Shown in pieces: positions 52,854-60,627 of a stretch of DNA of 64,000 nucleotides. Origin of the DNA: CAVVFX01 sp963747535 (GTDB lineage Bacteria > Acidobacteriota > Terriglobia > Bryobacterales > Bryobacteraceae); contig CAVVFX010000001.1 in NCBI GenBank assembly GCA_963747535.1, forward strand, positions 254,118 to 318,117, read 5' to 3'. Position 1 is the stretch's first letter. Each line of letters begins with the position of its first letter. The translations under genes were made by a program, and so were the position numbers. The notes under the pieces were generated by a model. The model saw only the letters and a list, made by a program, of their open reading frames with translations. It was not told where the DNA came from and searched no databases.

Positions 52854-53285
52854 GTGACCACAGACGAGATCAAGCGCACCGGCGTCGCCGCGATCGAATG
52901 CTTCAACGACCCGGCGCGACGGGACGAGTACTTCGAGACGCTCTACGAAGACGATGTCGTCCTATACGGCTACACGCCGGAACCGCTCACGCCCAAGGCG
53001 ACCGTGAAGGGCTTCTACAAGGCGCTCTTCGACGCGTTCCCTGACTGCCACGTGGACACTGAGGCCATGTACGTTGAGGGGGACGTGCTGACGTGGCGCT
53101 TCCGGTTCTCGGGCACCCACACCGGCACGTTCCAGGGCATCCCGCCGAGTGGTCGGTCCTTTTCGATCCCCGGCATCACGATCCTGCGCTTCGGCGCGCA
53201 CCGATGCGTGGAGCGGTGGTCAGTGGCCGACTTCCTGGGGATGATGATCCAAATAGGCGCCATCCCGGCCCCGCCGGCGGCTTGA
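52854..53285 (+). CDS. SnoaL-like ester cyclase/NTF2-fold protein
   Basis: 143 residues from GTG 52854 behind an excellent AGGAGGG site. SnoaL-type signatures: FYKALFDAFPDCHVDTEAMY, EGDVLTWRFRFSGTHTGTFQ, GIPPSGRSFSIPGITILRFG, CVERWSVADFLGMMIQIGA. The fold is a cone-shaped alpha+beta barrel acting on small hydrophobic substrates. A truncated, frameshifted duplicate lies at 13850-14082. Base composition is more GC-rich than its neighbours, hinting at acquisition. Confidence 0.88.
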   Translation: MTTDEIKRTGVAAIECFNDPARRDEYFETLYEDDVVLYGYTPEPLTPKATVKGFYKALFDAFPDCHVDTEAMYVEGDVLTWRFRFSGTHTGTFQGIPPSGRSFSIPGITILRFGAHRCVERWSVADFLGMMIQIGAIPAPPAA

Positions 53286-53303
53286 TCCCGTGACGTTCAA
53301 GAA

Positions 53304-53399
53304 CTAAGCGCGAACTTTGCTAATGCGGAAGACCAGGTCCGGGATGGTGGCCGGCGATGGCGGGGCCCAGCGGTCAACGTTCAACTTCAATGGTTTCAT
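53304..53399 (-). CDS. Possible 31-residue peptide related to neighbouring gene
   Basis: ATG at 53399 with a perfect AAGGAG site encodes MKPLKLNVDRWAPPSPATIP then DLVFRISKVRA. The motif P-A-T-I-P-D-L-V-F-R-I-S-K recurs as P-A-S-I-P-E-L-I-F-R-M-T-K inside the protein at 53607-54251, and the two genes also share upstream sequence. It is either a functional micro-protein or the residue of a shortened paralogue. Confidence 0.5.
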   Translation of the reverse strand: MKPLKLNVDRWAPPSPATIPDLVFRISKVRA

Positions 53400-53498
53400 A
53401 TAGAATCTCCTTGGCAGAAACCGGAAACGACGGTATCCAGGTGAAGGCTGTTAGGGGGTACCGTCGGTTGAAAAAACGGGCAATCGCTGACATTTGCC

Positions 53499-53522
53499 TT
53501 TGCCCCCAGCGGGCATAGGCAA
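53499..53522. repeat. Shared upstream element, copy 1 (partner 54307-54329)
   Basis: TGCCCCCAGCGGGCATAGGC, with a TGCCC/GGGCA dyad, occurs here and at 54308-54327. Similar flanks also follow each copy (AACCCGAGCCGCGCGG with AAGAAACAGAAGGAA here; AACCTGAGCCG and AAAGAAACAGAGAGAA there). The element therefore precedes the 31-residue peptide and the winged-helix gene in equivalent positions. Confidence 0.7.
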
Positions 53523-53606
53523 CGCACGGAAGCGCCATCAGAGTCAGATCCAAACCCGAGCCGCGCGGGAAAGAAACAGAAGGAACCTTTGTGGCTCCCG
53601 GAGCAT

Positions 53607-54251
53607 TTACCTAAACCGATAAGGATTCTTCCATACCAGTAACTGATGAATCACCCCACCAGCTAAGAACTGGAATCCCTCATAGCGGAAGCCGGCTCGC
53701 AACATAGCATTCAGGGCCTTTACTATCTCTTCATCCTCTATGGCGACTGCCTCATTCAATTCCGTTGCGACTGCCGCATTCACTGCCTCCTTCAATTCCC
53801 GTATGTCATCCAAAGTCGGCCGCTTCTTTGTCATACGGAAGATCAATTCCGGAATACTCGCCGGCGGCTCGACAACGGGCTCAGAATTATTGACCGGCGG
53901 CCCGATAACAGGCTGGGAATGGATGACCGGCGGCTCGACAGCAACCGGCTCTGAATTCCCGGCCGGCAAACACCAATGCTCCGCGGGGATTTCAATCAGG
54001 GTTCTCTCTTTGTTGTGGCTGAGGATCCGGATCACTCGACGCTCATCGCGGTTGAGTTGGTGCAGTGCGGGCAGGACCGTGCGCCGGGAGAGGCCGGTGG
54101 CCTGGGCGATCTCCTCGCTCGATTTATCGATCTGGCGATCGGGGCTCGCGTCGGCGATGCGATAGAGGTACGCGACGATCTTAAACTTGGTGGTGCTGAG
54201 TGTGCGGGCCCAACGGTCGACCACCACGGTCAAGAGGTTAGATGAGGTCAT
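53607..54251 (-). CDS. Winged-helix protein with Pro-rich linker
   Basis: 214 residues. N-terminal winged helix resembling phage/plasmid replication-initiator or DnaD-type regulators (FKIVAYLYRIADASPDRQID; EEIAQATGLSRRTVLPALHQ, LNRDERRVIRIL). Then a Pro/Glu-rich repeat linker (SEPVAVEPPVIHSQPVIGPP, VNNSEPVVEPPASIPEL) and a helical C-domain (LDDIRELKEAVNAAVATELN). Likely a DNA-binding regulator. Upstream lies the shared element at 54307. Confidence 0.6.
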   Translation of the reverse strand: MTSSNLLTVVVDRWARTLSTTKFKIVAYLYRIADASPDRQIDKSSEEIAQATGLSRRTVLPALHQLNRDERRVIRILSHNKERTLIEIPAEHWCLPAGNSEPVAVEPPVIHSQPVIGPPVNNSEPVVEPPASIPELIFRMTKKRPTLDDIRELKEAVNAAVATELNEAVAIEDEEIVKALNAMLRAGFRYEGFQFLAGGVIHQLLVWKNPYRFR

Positions 54252-54306
54252 ACATTTGTATTATATCTGAATTCTATTGAAACCACAGCGAATCGGCGGT
54301 TTGCAT

Positions 54307-54329
54307 ATGCCCCCAGCGGGCATAGGCAA
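54307..54329. repeat. Shared upstream element, copy 2
   Basis: ATGCCCCCAGCGGGCATAGG begins here; the ATGCCC/GGGCAT arms give a 6-bp dyad around CCAGC. It sits 56 bp upstream of the winged-helix gene. See copy 1 at 53499. Confidence 0.7.
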
Positions 54330-54427
54330 TCGACGCAAGCCGCGGACAGGGCCAGTTCCAACCTGAGCCGCCTAGCCTGAAAAAAGGCCGGGCGCGCGGC
54401 AAAAGAAACAGAGAGAAGCCATCTATA

Positions 54428-55528
54428 TCAATTCACCGCTATACACAAAACCTCCATTACCACTACCCCTTCTGCCTTACGAACGAACTCATCGATCAAT
54501 GGCGCCATCTCCTTCACCCCCTCGACCGGTGTTTGACGGCCCGACGCCTGAATCAACTCCAGCCAGCACTCGACGTATTCGATCCAGCGGATCCGAGGTA
54601 TGAAGTGCAGCAGAAAACGCGGGTGACAAGACAGCCATTGCTGAACCGCAGCCTCCGTATGGACGCCACATCCATACCACTGCATCACCAGATGAACTTC
54701 CAATTCCCCAGGGACTTTCCCGTCGAGACGGTTCAAATACGTGAGAAAGCTGGCGGGCTGGCCGCCCACCGCCGGCAGAGATTGCGCAGCGGCCCGGAGC
54801 CGGAGTAAGTAGTTCACATCCTCGATAAAGCTGTCGAGGTTAAGGCTGGCGGGCTGGCTGTCGCCGATGGTGGTCACCGCCGGCAGAGATTTCAAAGCGG
54901 CCAGGAGTGAGTCGATTTCGGCGGCGGCAGGCCCGCCGCAATCGCCATCCGTGAAGCTTGCGGAAATGGCCGGGCGCGGGTCCACAGCAAAAGCCAAAGC
55001 CCGGTCGATCGCATGGTAATAGAGACCCACCACCGCCGTTATCCGCAGACCAAACGACGGATCCGGACTGATGATGACCGGATCCGGATACCCCTTTCCC
55101 CACAGCTTGCGGCCGGTGATCCCATACTTCTTCCAGGTGCGCTGTACCGTGGCCCTGCTAACGTGCAGGTGCCGCGCGAGGCGATGAATAGTCCACCGCA
55201 GGCCGCCATACTGAGGGTATGATCCAAAGGAGAGATTGACGATCTCCAGTTCTTTGCGGAGATCCGCCGCGCTTCGGTCAGAAGGCGCGCGCGGAATCAA
55301 CAGGCCTCCGAGACCATGCTTCACATAATCCCTCCGCCACTTGATCACGGTGGGCCGGCTGACGGAAAACCGGTCGGCCAGTTCATGGTTCGAGAGGCCC
55401 TCGGTGGCGCCCAGAATAACCCGGGCGCGAAGCTTGAGCCGGGCCGGATTCAATTTCGAATCAATGAGTCTCCTCAACTTCCAGAGGTCGTCATCAGACA
55501 CCGTCAAGGATTCGGCTTTCCGGGACAT
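54428..55528 (-). CDS. IS630-derived protein with degraded DDE triad
   Basis: 366-residue uninterrupted ORF. The N-terminal half is IS630/Tc1-type double HTH (GLSNHELADRFSVSRPTVIK then RTWKKYGI). The C-terminal half retains the framework of IS630 catalytic domains (YYHAIDRALAFAVDP, FLTYLNRLDGKVPGELEVHL, WLSCHPRFLLHFIPRIRWIE YVECW). The second catalytic Asp (normally VMDNYGTH) is replaced (VMQWYGCG), and the first Asp context (VDEKS) is altered to VDPRP. Also a 60-residue insertion with a Leu-rich helix separates the blocks. No inverted repeats are obvious. An intact frame with lost catalysis suggests a domesticated DNA-binding protein. Confidence 0.65.
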   Translation of the reverse strand: MSRKAESLTVSDDDLWKLRRLIDSKLNPARLKLRARVILGATEGLSNHELADRFSVSRPTVIKWRRDYVKHGLGGLLIPRAPSDRSAADLRKELEIVNLSFGSYPQYGGLRWTIHRLARHLHVSRATVQRTWKKYGITGRKLWGKGYPDPVIISPDPSFGLRITAVVGLYYHAIDRALAFAVDPRPAISASFTDGDCGGPAAAEIDSLLAALKSLPAVTTIGDSQPASLNLDSFIEDVNYLLRLRAAAQSLPAVGGQPASFLTYLNRLDGKVPGELEVHLVMQWYGCGVHTEAAVQQWLSCHPRFLLHFIPRIRWIEYVECWLELIQASGRQTPVEGVKEMAPLIDEFVRKAEGVVVMEVLCIAVN

Positions 55529-55689
55529 AGGTATTCAGTAAAACAGGGAACTTTTCTGGTGCAGCTGGCCGGCTCCTCTTTTCCGAGCGCCGGACACCTG
55601 TCCATCATCCACCACGCAAGCCAGGCCGGCCGGCGGAGGCCGCTTCTCACAGCCTCCTCCCGGCTGATGGGGTGACCCTCTCTGCAGAG

Positions 55690-55960
55690 TAGGGGTGGCC
55701 CATGTTTTCCAGCTTTTTGCCAGATCAGAGGAGTGTCACAGTAAAGTTAACCGGGGGATTCGGGTCGAAAGCCCGCACGTGGATACGTGAAAAGCAGGTT
55801 CCATCGGCCCGCTACCCCATATGCAAAATGCTGCTCAGCTCGAAATTGGGCTGCCCGATGTCGCTGATGCGGCTAGCGGCAGAAAGAATCTGGTTGGCCA
55901 GACTGGTTGATGATCAGGGGGCGTCGGCTGAAAAGACAAGTTGGCTGCCGCGCTCACCCG
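55690..55960 (-). pseudogene. Second baseplate-J C-terminal fragment
   Basis: In the frame starting near 55920 the minus strand reads LANQILSAASRISDIGQPNF EL, matching QLAKEILADSRISDIGRSGD at the end of the baseplate J gene to the right. Nucleotides 55840-55920 are visibly similar to 56270-56350. It shows that two tandem baseplate-J-type genes once existed, one nearly deleted. Confidence 0.55.
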
Positions 55961-56269
55961 CCAAAGATAGCCAAGGAGAGAGAGGAAATGACGGCCTGAT
56001 CCGCCGCGGCCACGCCGGAAGTAATCAACCGGGAGAGTGCACCCTGACCTGCGCCAAAGCACCCAATTGGCGGCATTCATCCCGGGCCAGGGCTTTGATG
56101 CGAACGTATACCTCTGAAAACCACCCTCAGCCTAACGGTGCTCCTGGTACTTACCCGGACACCTTTCCCGGCCCTTTTCCCAATCAGTTTAGGATGTACT
56201 TTCCCGTGGGTCATTTTCCCTTCCGCACGATCGACTGTGAAATTTCTGGAAATTCCCGGCCAGAAAGTA

Positions 56270-57319
56270 CTAGTCAGCTCGTCGCCCGACCGCCCGATGT
56301 CGCTGATGCGGCTGTCGGCAAAGGATCTCCTTGGCCAGCTGGTTGATGATCAGCGGGGAGTTCACCGGGAGGTTGTTGATGTAGTTGGCGGCCGCACTCA
56401 CCGCCGAGGAGAGGATCACCGCCTGGTCTGCCAGGCCTACCCCGGAGACGAAGCTCACGGTGGTCGACAGGCTGATGCCCACCAGGTCCGGCGTCAGGGA
56501 CGAGCCCTGAATCGGAAAGGCCGCCGTATTGTTGATGGTCGTGTTCGCCAGCTGGGTCAGCGACGGCGGAATCACCGGCGAGATCCCGTAGAGGTACACG
56601 ATGAAGCTGCCGGCCGAGCTCGAGAACACCACGTCCTGGATGCCCGGGAGCTGCAGCAGCTGGAAGCGGATCGCCGCCTCATTGATGCCGCTCTGGCTGA
56701 CCAGTTTCAGGTGGATCCTGTATTGGTAGGAGGTGTCGTCCTCTACGTCTCTCCCGCCGATGACTCCGTAGTTGTTGGTGACAAGGAGGCCTCCGGTGGG
56801 GAAGGAGGTGTAGTTGGTGAAGTTGGTTCTGGTGAACACGCCGGCGGCGGTGTTCCCAGAACTTCCAGTGTAAACGGAGGTCGCTGAAAAGGATTGAACT
56901 GAGTTTGCAGCCGGAAGATTGATCGCATCGGTTAGATAGATGGGGCCATTGGGCGCCGCGGTGAAGATCTGAATGTTGGCCGGGATCTGAATGTCGTTGC
57001 CGGAGTTCAGGTCGCCGAAGGTTCCGGTCCGGACATAGAACTGGAAGTTGTTATCGGATACGTCGGAGTAAGCATCCTGCGCCTGGATACGGGTCACGCC
57101 AAAGATCTGGCCGATCAGGTCAAGTGAATCTCCCGAAGCAAATGGCAGCAGTGTCTGGGTGACATTGAGGAACTCATTGTTCTCCAGGATGCCCAATTCG
57201 GCAGCTACGATGTCGGCGAAGGCGCGGGCTTTTCCGCCCGGCGCCAACTGGGTAATGCCGGACTGAGCCAGGGCAGTCAGGATGTCGGAGGAGTAAGAGG
57301 CTGTACTTTTAGGGGTGGA
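56270..57319 (-). pseudogene. Phage baseplate J-like protein, start lost, C-terminal frameshift
   Basis: Open from 57319 without a good start codon. Family features: SYSSDILTALAQSGITQLAP then GGKARAFADIVAAELGILEN, FASGDSLDLIGQIFGVTRIQ, ALTNYTSFPTGGLLV-like loops, EDDTSYQYRIHLKLVSQSGI NEAAIR, LLQLPGIQDVVF. These match gpJ/gp47 baseplate wedge proteins of contractile tails. One extra T near 56328 shifts the frame just before ADSRISDIGRSGDE. No sheath, tube or other tail genes are in the window, so a stranded remnant. Confidence 0.7.
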
Positions 57320-57345
57320 TCAGGCACTCGGAAGGTCACCAACAG

Positions 57346-57861
57346 TTATGATGCGCGCCCCGCGGTTTTTTCCGCGGCGGCGCAGAACGCAGCGTAGTCG
57401 TTGTGGGCGGCTTTGGCGAGTTCAAAGAGTTTTCCGAGCAAGTCTTCCGGCTTGTCGAACTGAACCATCAGGCAGCCGGCCTCAAAGCGGATACCGGTAG
57501 GGAGGTCCGCCATCTGCCGGTCGAGTGCATCCGCGCCGACAGGCAGCACGACCTCGGCGCCCGCCCTCAGGCGGCGCGCCTGGTCGACCATTTCCGAGAG
57601 CCGCTGTTTACGATGCATCTCATACTCGAAGCCCGGGTCCCGGTGAATCCGCTCGAGCTCGGCAATGAGATGAAGACGGTCGACGAGAAAGGTCCGGCCG
57701 GCCTGGAAGCCGCCGAACCGGTGGCAGAGGCCGATCGCCTGGCGGCGCTTCAAGGCGAAGAGTTTTTCGACGAGGGCCCGGTCGACGACCGGCGCCTCCA
57801 GTACCTTCAGCTCACCGATAATCTCCGGAAGTAGTGGAAGCCATTGACTGGGGGCTGGCAT
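57346..57861 (-). CDS. Hypothetical 171-residue protein
   Basis: From Met at 57861 (MPAPSQWLPLLPEIIGELKV) reads LEAPVVDRALVEKLFALKRR, QAIGLCHRFGGFQAGRTFLV and DRQMADLPTGIRFEAGCLMV. An HTH-like N-domain is possible (VEKLFALKRRQAIGLCHRFG). A start at 57993 would run into the divergent integrase and lacks a ribosome site. Genes like this sit beside integrases in some acidobacterial islands. Function unknown. Confidence 0.6.
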   Translation of the reverse strand: MPAPSQWLPLLPEIIGELKVLEAPVVDRALVEKLFALKRRQAIGLCHRFGGFQAGRTFLVDRLHLIAELERIHRDPGFEYEMHRKQRLSEMVDQARRLRAGAEVVLPVGADALDRQMADLPTGIRFEAGCLMVQFDKPEDLLGKLFELAKAAHNDYAAFCAAAEKTAGRAS

Positions 57862-57936
57862 GGCAGGAGAATGAAAGGCGAAACACCTCTCCTCTACGTT
57901 ACCGCACAGTTGTGCAAAGCGGACCGGAAATAACTT

Positions 57937-58935
57937 ATGACAATGGGCGTTATAGATAGCTATCCCGTGTTTGTACGAGATGACGGAAACCAAGCCTCTG
58001 GAGAGCCGGAAACGGTGGATCTGGCCGTACAGGAGGCTAATGGCCGCCGTCTAGCGGCCCTCCCGTCACTGGTCGTCGACAGCGTCTCGGCGCCCAATTC
58101 CAAACGGGCATACGGAAGGGCCGTCGATAACTTCCTCACCTGGTATCAGCAGGAACAACGCGGACCCTTCTCGAAAGCCCTGCTCCAGGCCTACCGCGCA
58201 GAGCTCGAGCAGCGTGGTCTCGCTCCCGCCACCATCAATGTCGACCTGAGCGCCCTGCGCCGCCTTGCCGCCGAGGCTGCCGACAATCGCCTGCTCGATC
58301 CCGACATCGCCTCCGGCATCGCCAAGGTCAAGGGGGCCCGCGGCCAGGGTGTACGCACCGGGAACTGGCTCACCAAAGAACAGGCGGAAACGATGCTCCG
58401 CCTGCCGGATGTCTCGACGCTCAAGGGCAAACGGGACCGGGCGATGCTCTCGGTCCTGATCGGCTGCGGTCTGCGACGCAGCGAGGCTGCCGCGCTCAAC
58501 GCCGAGGATATTCAGCAACGCGACGGCCGCTGGGTCATCCCGGATCTACTCGGAAAACACAACCGCATTCGAACCGTGCCCATGCCGGGGTGGGCAAAGG
58601 TCGATCTCGATGTCTGGCTCACATCGGCCGGAATCACGACCGGCCGGATCTTTTGCGCCCTGCACAAGGGCGGTGGCATCCTGCGTCAGTCCATCACGGC
58701 GCAATCGATCTTTCTGATCCTGGTCGATTACGGCGAGCGCATGGGAGTCCGGTTCGCGCCGCACGACGCCCGCCGCAGCTTCGCCAAACTCGCGCACCGC
58801 GGCCGCGCTGCCCTCGAACAGATCCAGCTTACCCTCGGTCACGCTTCTATCCAGACTACGGAACGCTATCTCGGCGTCCGCCAGGATCTATCTGACGCGC
58901 CCTGCGACCACCTGGGACTGGATCTGGAGGGCTGA
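57937..58935 (+). CDS. Tyrosine recombinase/integrase
   Basis: 332 residues. Core-binding domain (NSKRAYGRAVDNFLTWYQQE), catalytic Arg in LIGCGLRRSEAAALNAEDIQ, Lys in LLGKHNRIRTVPMP, HxxR as PHDARRSF and LGHASIQTTERYLG with the Tyr. Mobile-element type. Stands upstream of an HNH gene (23 bp) on the same strand. A 190-bp fragment of its 5' part is duplicated at 60316-60510. Confidence 0.9.
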   Translation: MTMGVIDSYPVFVRDDGNQASGEPETVDLAVQEANGRRLAALPSLVVDSVSAPNSKRAYGRAVDNFLTWYQQEQRGPFSKALLQAYRAELEQRGLAPATINVDLSALRRLAAEAADNRLLDPDIASGIAKVKGARGQGVRTGNWLTKEQAETMLRLPDVSTLKGKRDRAMLSVLIGCGLRRSEAAALNAEDIQQRDGRWVIPDLLGKHNRIRTVPMPGWAKVDLDVWLTSAGITTGRIFCALHKGGGILRQSITAQSIFLILVDYGERMGVRFAPHDARRSFAKLAHRGRAALEQIQLTLGHASIQTTERYLGVRQDLSDAPCDHLGLDLEG

Positions 58936-58958
58936 CTCTGCGGGTCTTAGGAGCGAGC

Positions 58959-59375
58959 ATGAAGAGAAAACGTCAGCGAGGACTCAGACTGAACCCGGCG
59001 TGGTGCTACTTGTGCGGTCTGCCAATCCCACGCGACATCGTTTCGCCAACGCACCCGCTATTTGGGACTGTTGACCACACCATACCCCGCTCCAGAGGAG
59101 GTCCGGATGCGCTGTACAACCGAGCACCCGTACATCTGCTATGCAATCAAGCGAAGGGCGACAGAATCATATATGACCCCGAACGGTACGCTGAAGAATT
59201 AGCAAAGAAAGTAATACCTCTCTTGCAGTCTATGCGTCGCAACGTGAGTCGCGGTGACCGTGCGACTGCGATCCGGCGAGTAGTAGAAGAGTGGCCGTCG
59301 TGGGCGCTGACGTTCAGGCAAGACAAGAAGTTCGAGTTGCAACGGTGGGAGGATGATGGGGGCAGCGTCATCTAA
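58959..59375 (+). CDS. HNH endonuclease
   Basis: 138 residues. Zinc-stabilised HNH fold: Cys16-x2-Cys19 (WCYLCG), VDHTIPRSRGG with the catalytic His40, Asn54, and HLLCNQAKGD with Cys62. The C-terminal half is helical and basic. Free-standing HNH proteins beside integrases are common homing or island nucleases. Good codon structure, GAGCGAGC-type upstream region. Substrate DNA unknown. Confidence 0.88.
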   Translation: MKRKRQRGLRLNPAWCYLCGLPIPRDIVSPTHPLFGTVDHTIPRSRGGPDALYNRAPVHLLCNQAKGDRIIYDPERYAEELAKKVIPLLQSMRRNVSRGDRATAIRRVVEEWPSWALTFRQDKKFELQRWEDDGGSVI

Positions 59376-59608
59376 AGCTATTCTTGTCCCGGCTGTTTTC
59401 GCGGAGTAAATTGAACAAAAGAAGCAGAAAAGACGGTGATCAATCGGAAGGAATTTGAGGTTTGTAAGCGCCGCGCGGCCATGATCGCCAGGCACCCGGC
59501 ACACCGCAACCTGGAGTTTGCGAATCCATCCCTACGTGGTGACGGCCCAATATCGAACTTTCAGGTGAGAGTTCAATAGCGGATTTATTTGTCGCATCTC
59601 ATCGTTAA

Positions 59609-59637
59609 TTGACATGGTAATCAAGTTTGATTACCAT
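59609..59637 (+). promoter_or_regulatory. hicAB promoter containing a 26-bp palindromic operator
   Basis: TTGACA (59609-59614), a 17-bp spacer and TACCAT (59632-59637) form a promoter. The palindrome of 12-bp arms (CATGGTAATCAA) around GT covers 59613-59638, so a bound repressor would block it. HicB proteins with an HTH normally autoregulate through such sites. Confidence 0.75.
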
Positions 59638-59643
59638 GTAGAG

Positions 59644-59823
59644 ATGACGGCGAGTGAAGCGAAACGGAGGCTGGCGAAACTGGGCTGCACATTCGAACAA
59701 GGCAAGAAGCATCTCGTCGTCATCTACAAGGGAAAAGCCACAGTCATGCCGCGCCACCCCTCCAAAGAGATCGCCACTGGCACATACCAAGCCATCCTGA
59801 AAAAGCTCGGAATCAAGGAGTGA
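59644..59823 (+). CDS. hicA: HicA-type mRNA interferase toxin
   Basis: 59 residues from ATG 59644; an ATG at 59614 lies inside the promoter palindrome and is rejected. HicA fold: ASEAKRRLAKLGCTFEQGKK HLVV, with catalytic His23, then ATVMPRHPSKEIATGTYQAI and LKKLGI. Small double-stranded RNA-binding-like ribonuclease that cleaves mRNA when not bound by HicB. It precedes hicB by 4 bp, giving toxin-first order typical of hicAB. Confidence 0.9.
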   Translation: MTASEAKRRLAKLGCTFEQGKKHLVVIYKGKATVMPRHPSKEIATGTYQAILKKLGIKE

Positions 59824-59827
59824 GGCC

Positions 59828-60256
59828 ATGAAGTACCCAGCATTATTTGAACGCACAGACAGGAACAAGATCCTGATTACCTTTCCCGATATTGATGAGG
59901 CAGTTTCTCAGGGCGACGACGAACAGGACGCCGTGGAGATGGCTGAGGACGCGTTGATCACGTGGTTCGCGCATTGTATTCGTCATGGCAAACCGATCAA
60001 TCCGCCGTCCCAGCCGAAAGGCCGGAAATACCGTATGATCGACCTTCCCGCGATGGTTGCGGTCAAGGTGGGGTTGTACATGGCGTTCAATGAAGCCGGC
60101 ATCACCAAGGCGGAATTGGGCCGCCGGCTGGGGATTCCCAAGACGAACGTGGACCGGCTGTTCGATTTCAAAAATCACACCCGGCTGGATCAACTTCAGG
60201 CCGCCTTTCGCGCGTTGGGCAAGGATCTGTCGATTCATATTTCTGAGGCCGCATAA
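59828..60256 (+). CDS. hicB: HicB-type antitoxin with HTH
   Basis: 142 residues. N-terminal HicB fold (PALFERTDRNKILITFPDID then EAVSQGDDEQDAVEMAEDAL), C-terminal HTH (AFNEAGITKAELGRRLGIPK, TNVDRLFDFKNHTRLDQLQA). The HTH binds the palindrome upstream of hicA. A GGAG/GAGG site overlaps the hicA end, so translation is coupled. Directly followed by an integrase remnant, consistent with residence in a mobile island. Confidence 0.92.
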   Translation: MKYPALFERTDRNKILITFPDIDEAVSQGDDEQDAVEMAEDALITWFAHCIRHGKPINPPSQPKGRKYRMIDLPAMVAVKVGLYMAFNEAGITKAELGRRLGIPKTNVDRLFDFKNHTRLDQLQAAFRALGKDLSIHISEAA

Positions 60257-60315
60257 GCCCTACCTTCGTTACAACCGGCGCAGCAGCAGTTCCCGCACGG
60301 CGCGGTCGTGATAGG

Positions 60316-60510
60316 GTCGTCGACAGCGTCTCTGCGCCCAACTCCAAACGCGCCTATGGCCGGGCAGTCGATAACTTCCTCGCCTGGCATCAGCAGGAAC
60401 AACGTGGAACCCTTCTCGAAAGCCCTGCTCCAGGCCTACCGCGGAGACCTCGAGCAACGCGGTCTCGCTCCCGCCACCATCAACGTCGATCTGAGCGCCC
60501 TGCGCCGCCG
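60316..60510 (+). pseudogene. Fragment of the integrase at 57937-58935
   Basis: About 190 bp (GTCGTCGACAGCGTCTCTGC to GCGCCCTGCGCCGC) match 58070-58262 with some substitutions and a 1-bp insertion near 60408. Stops abruptly; a partial duplication flanking the hicAB/HNH segment. Confidence 0.9.
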
Positions 60511-60627
60511 GCATTGCCAAGGGACGCCGTCTTACGGCTGGTCGGGCGATCTACGGACGATAAATTCCGTGGCCTGAAGGACGCTGAGCGGAATCGACAA
60601 TCGGCCAGCAACGACGGAATCAAAAAA

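Noticed and set aside
55702..56346. Plus-strand 214-residue ORF
   Set aside because: It is antisense to baseplate-J remnants, and its codons follow the opposite-strand reading.
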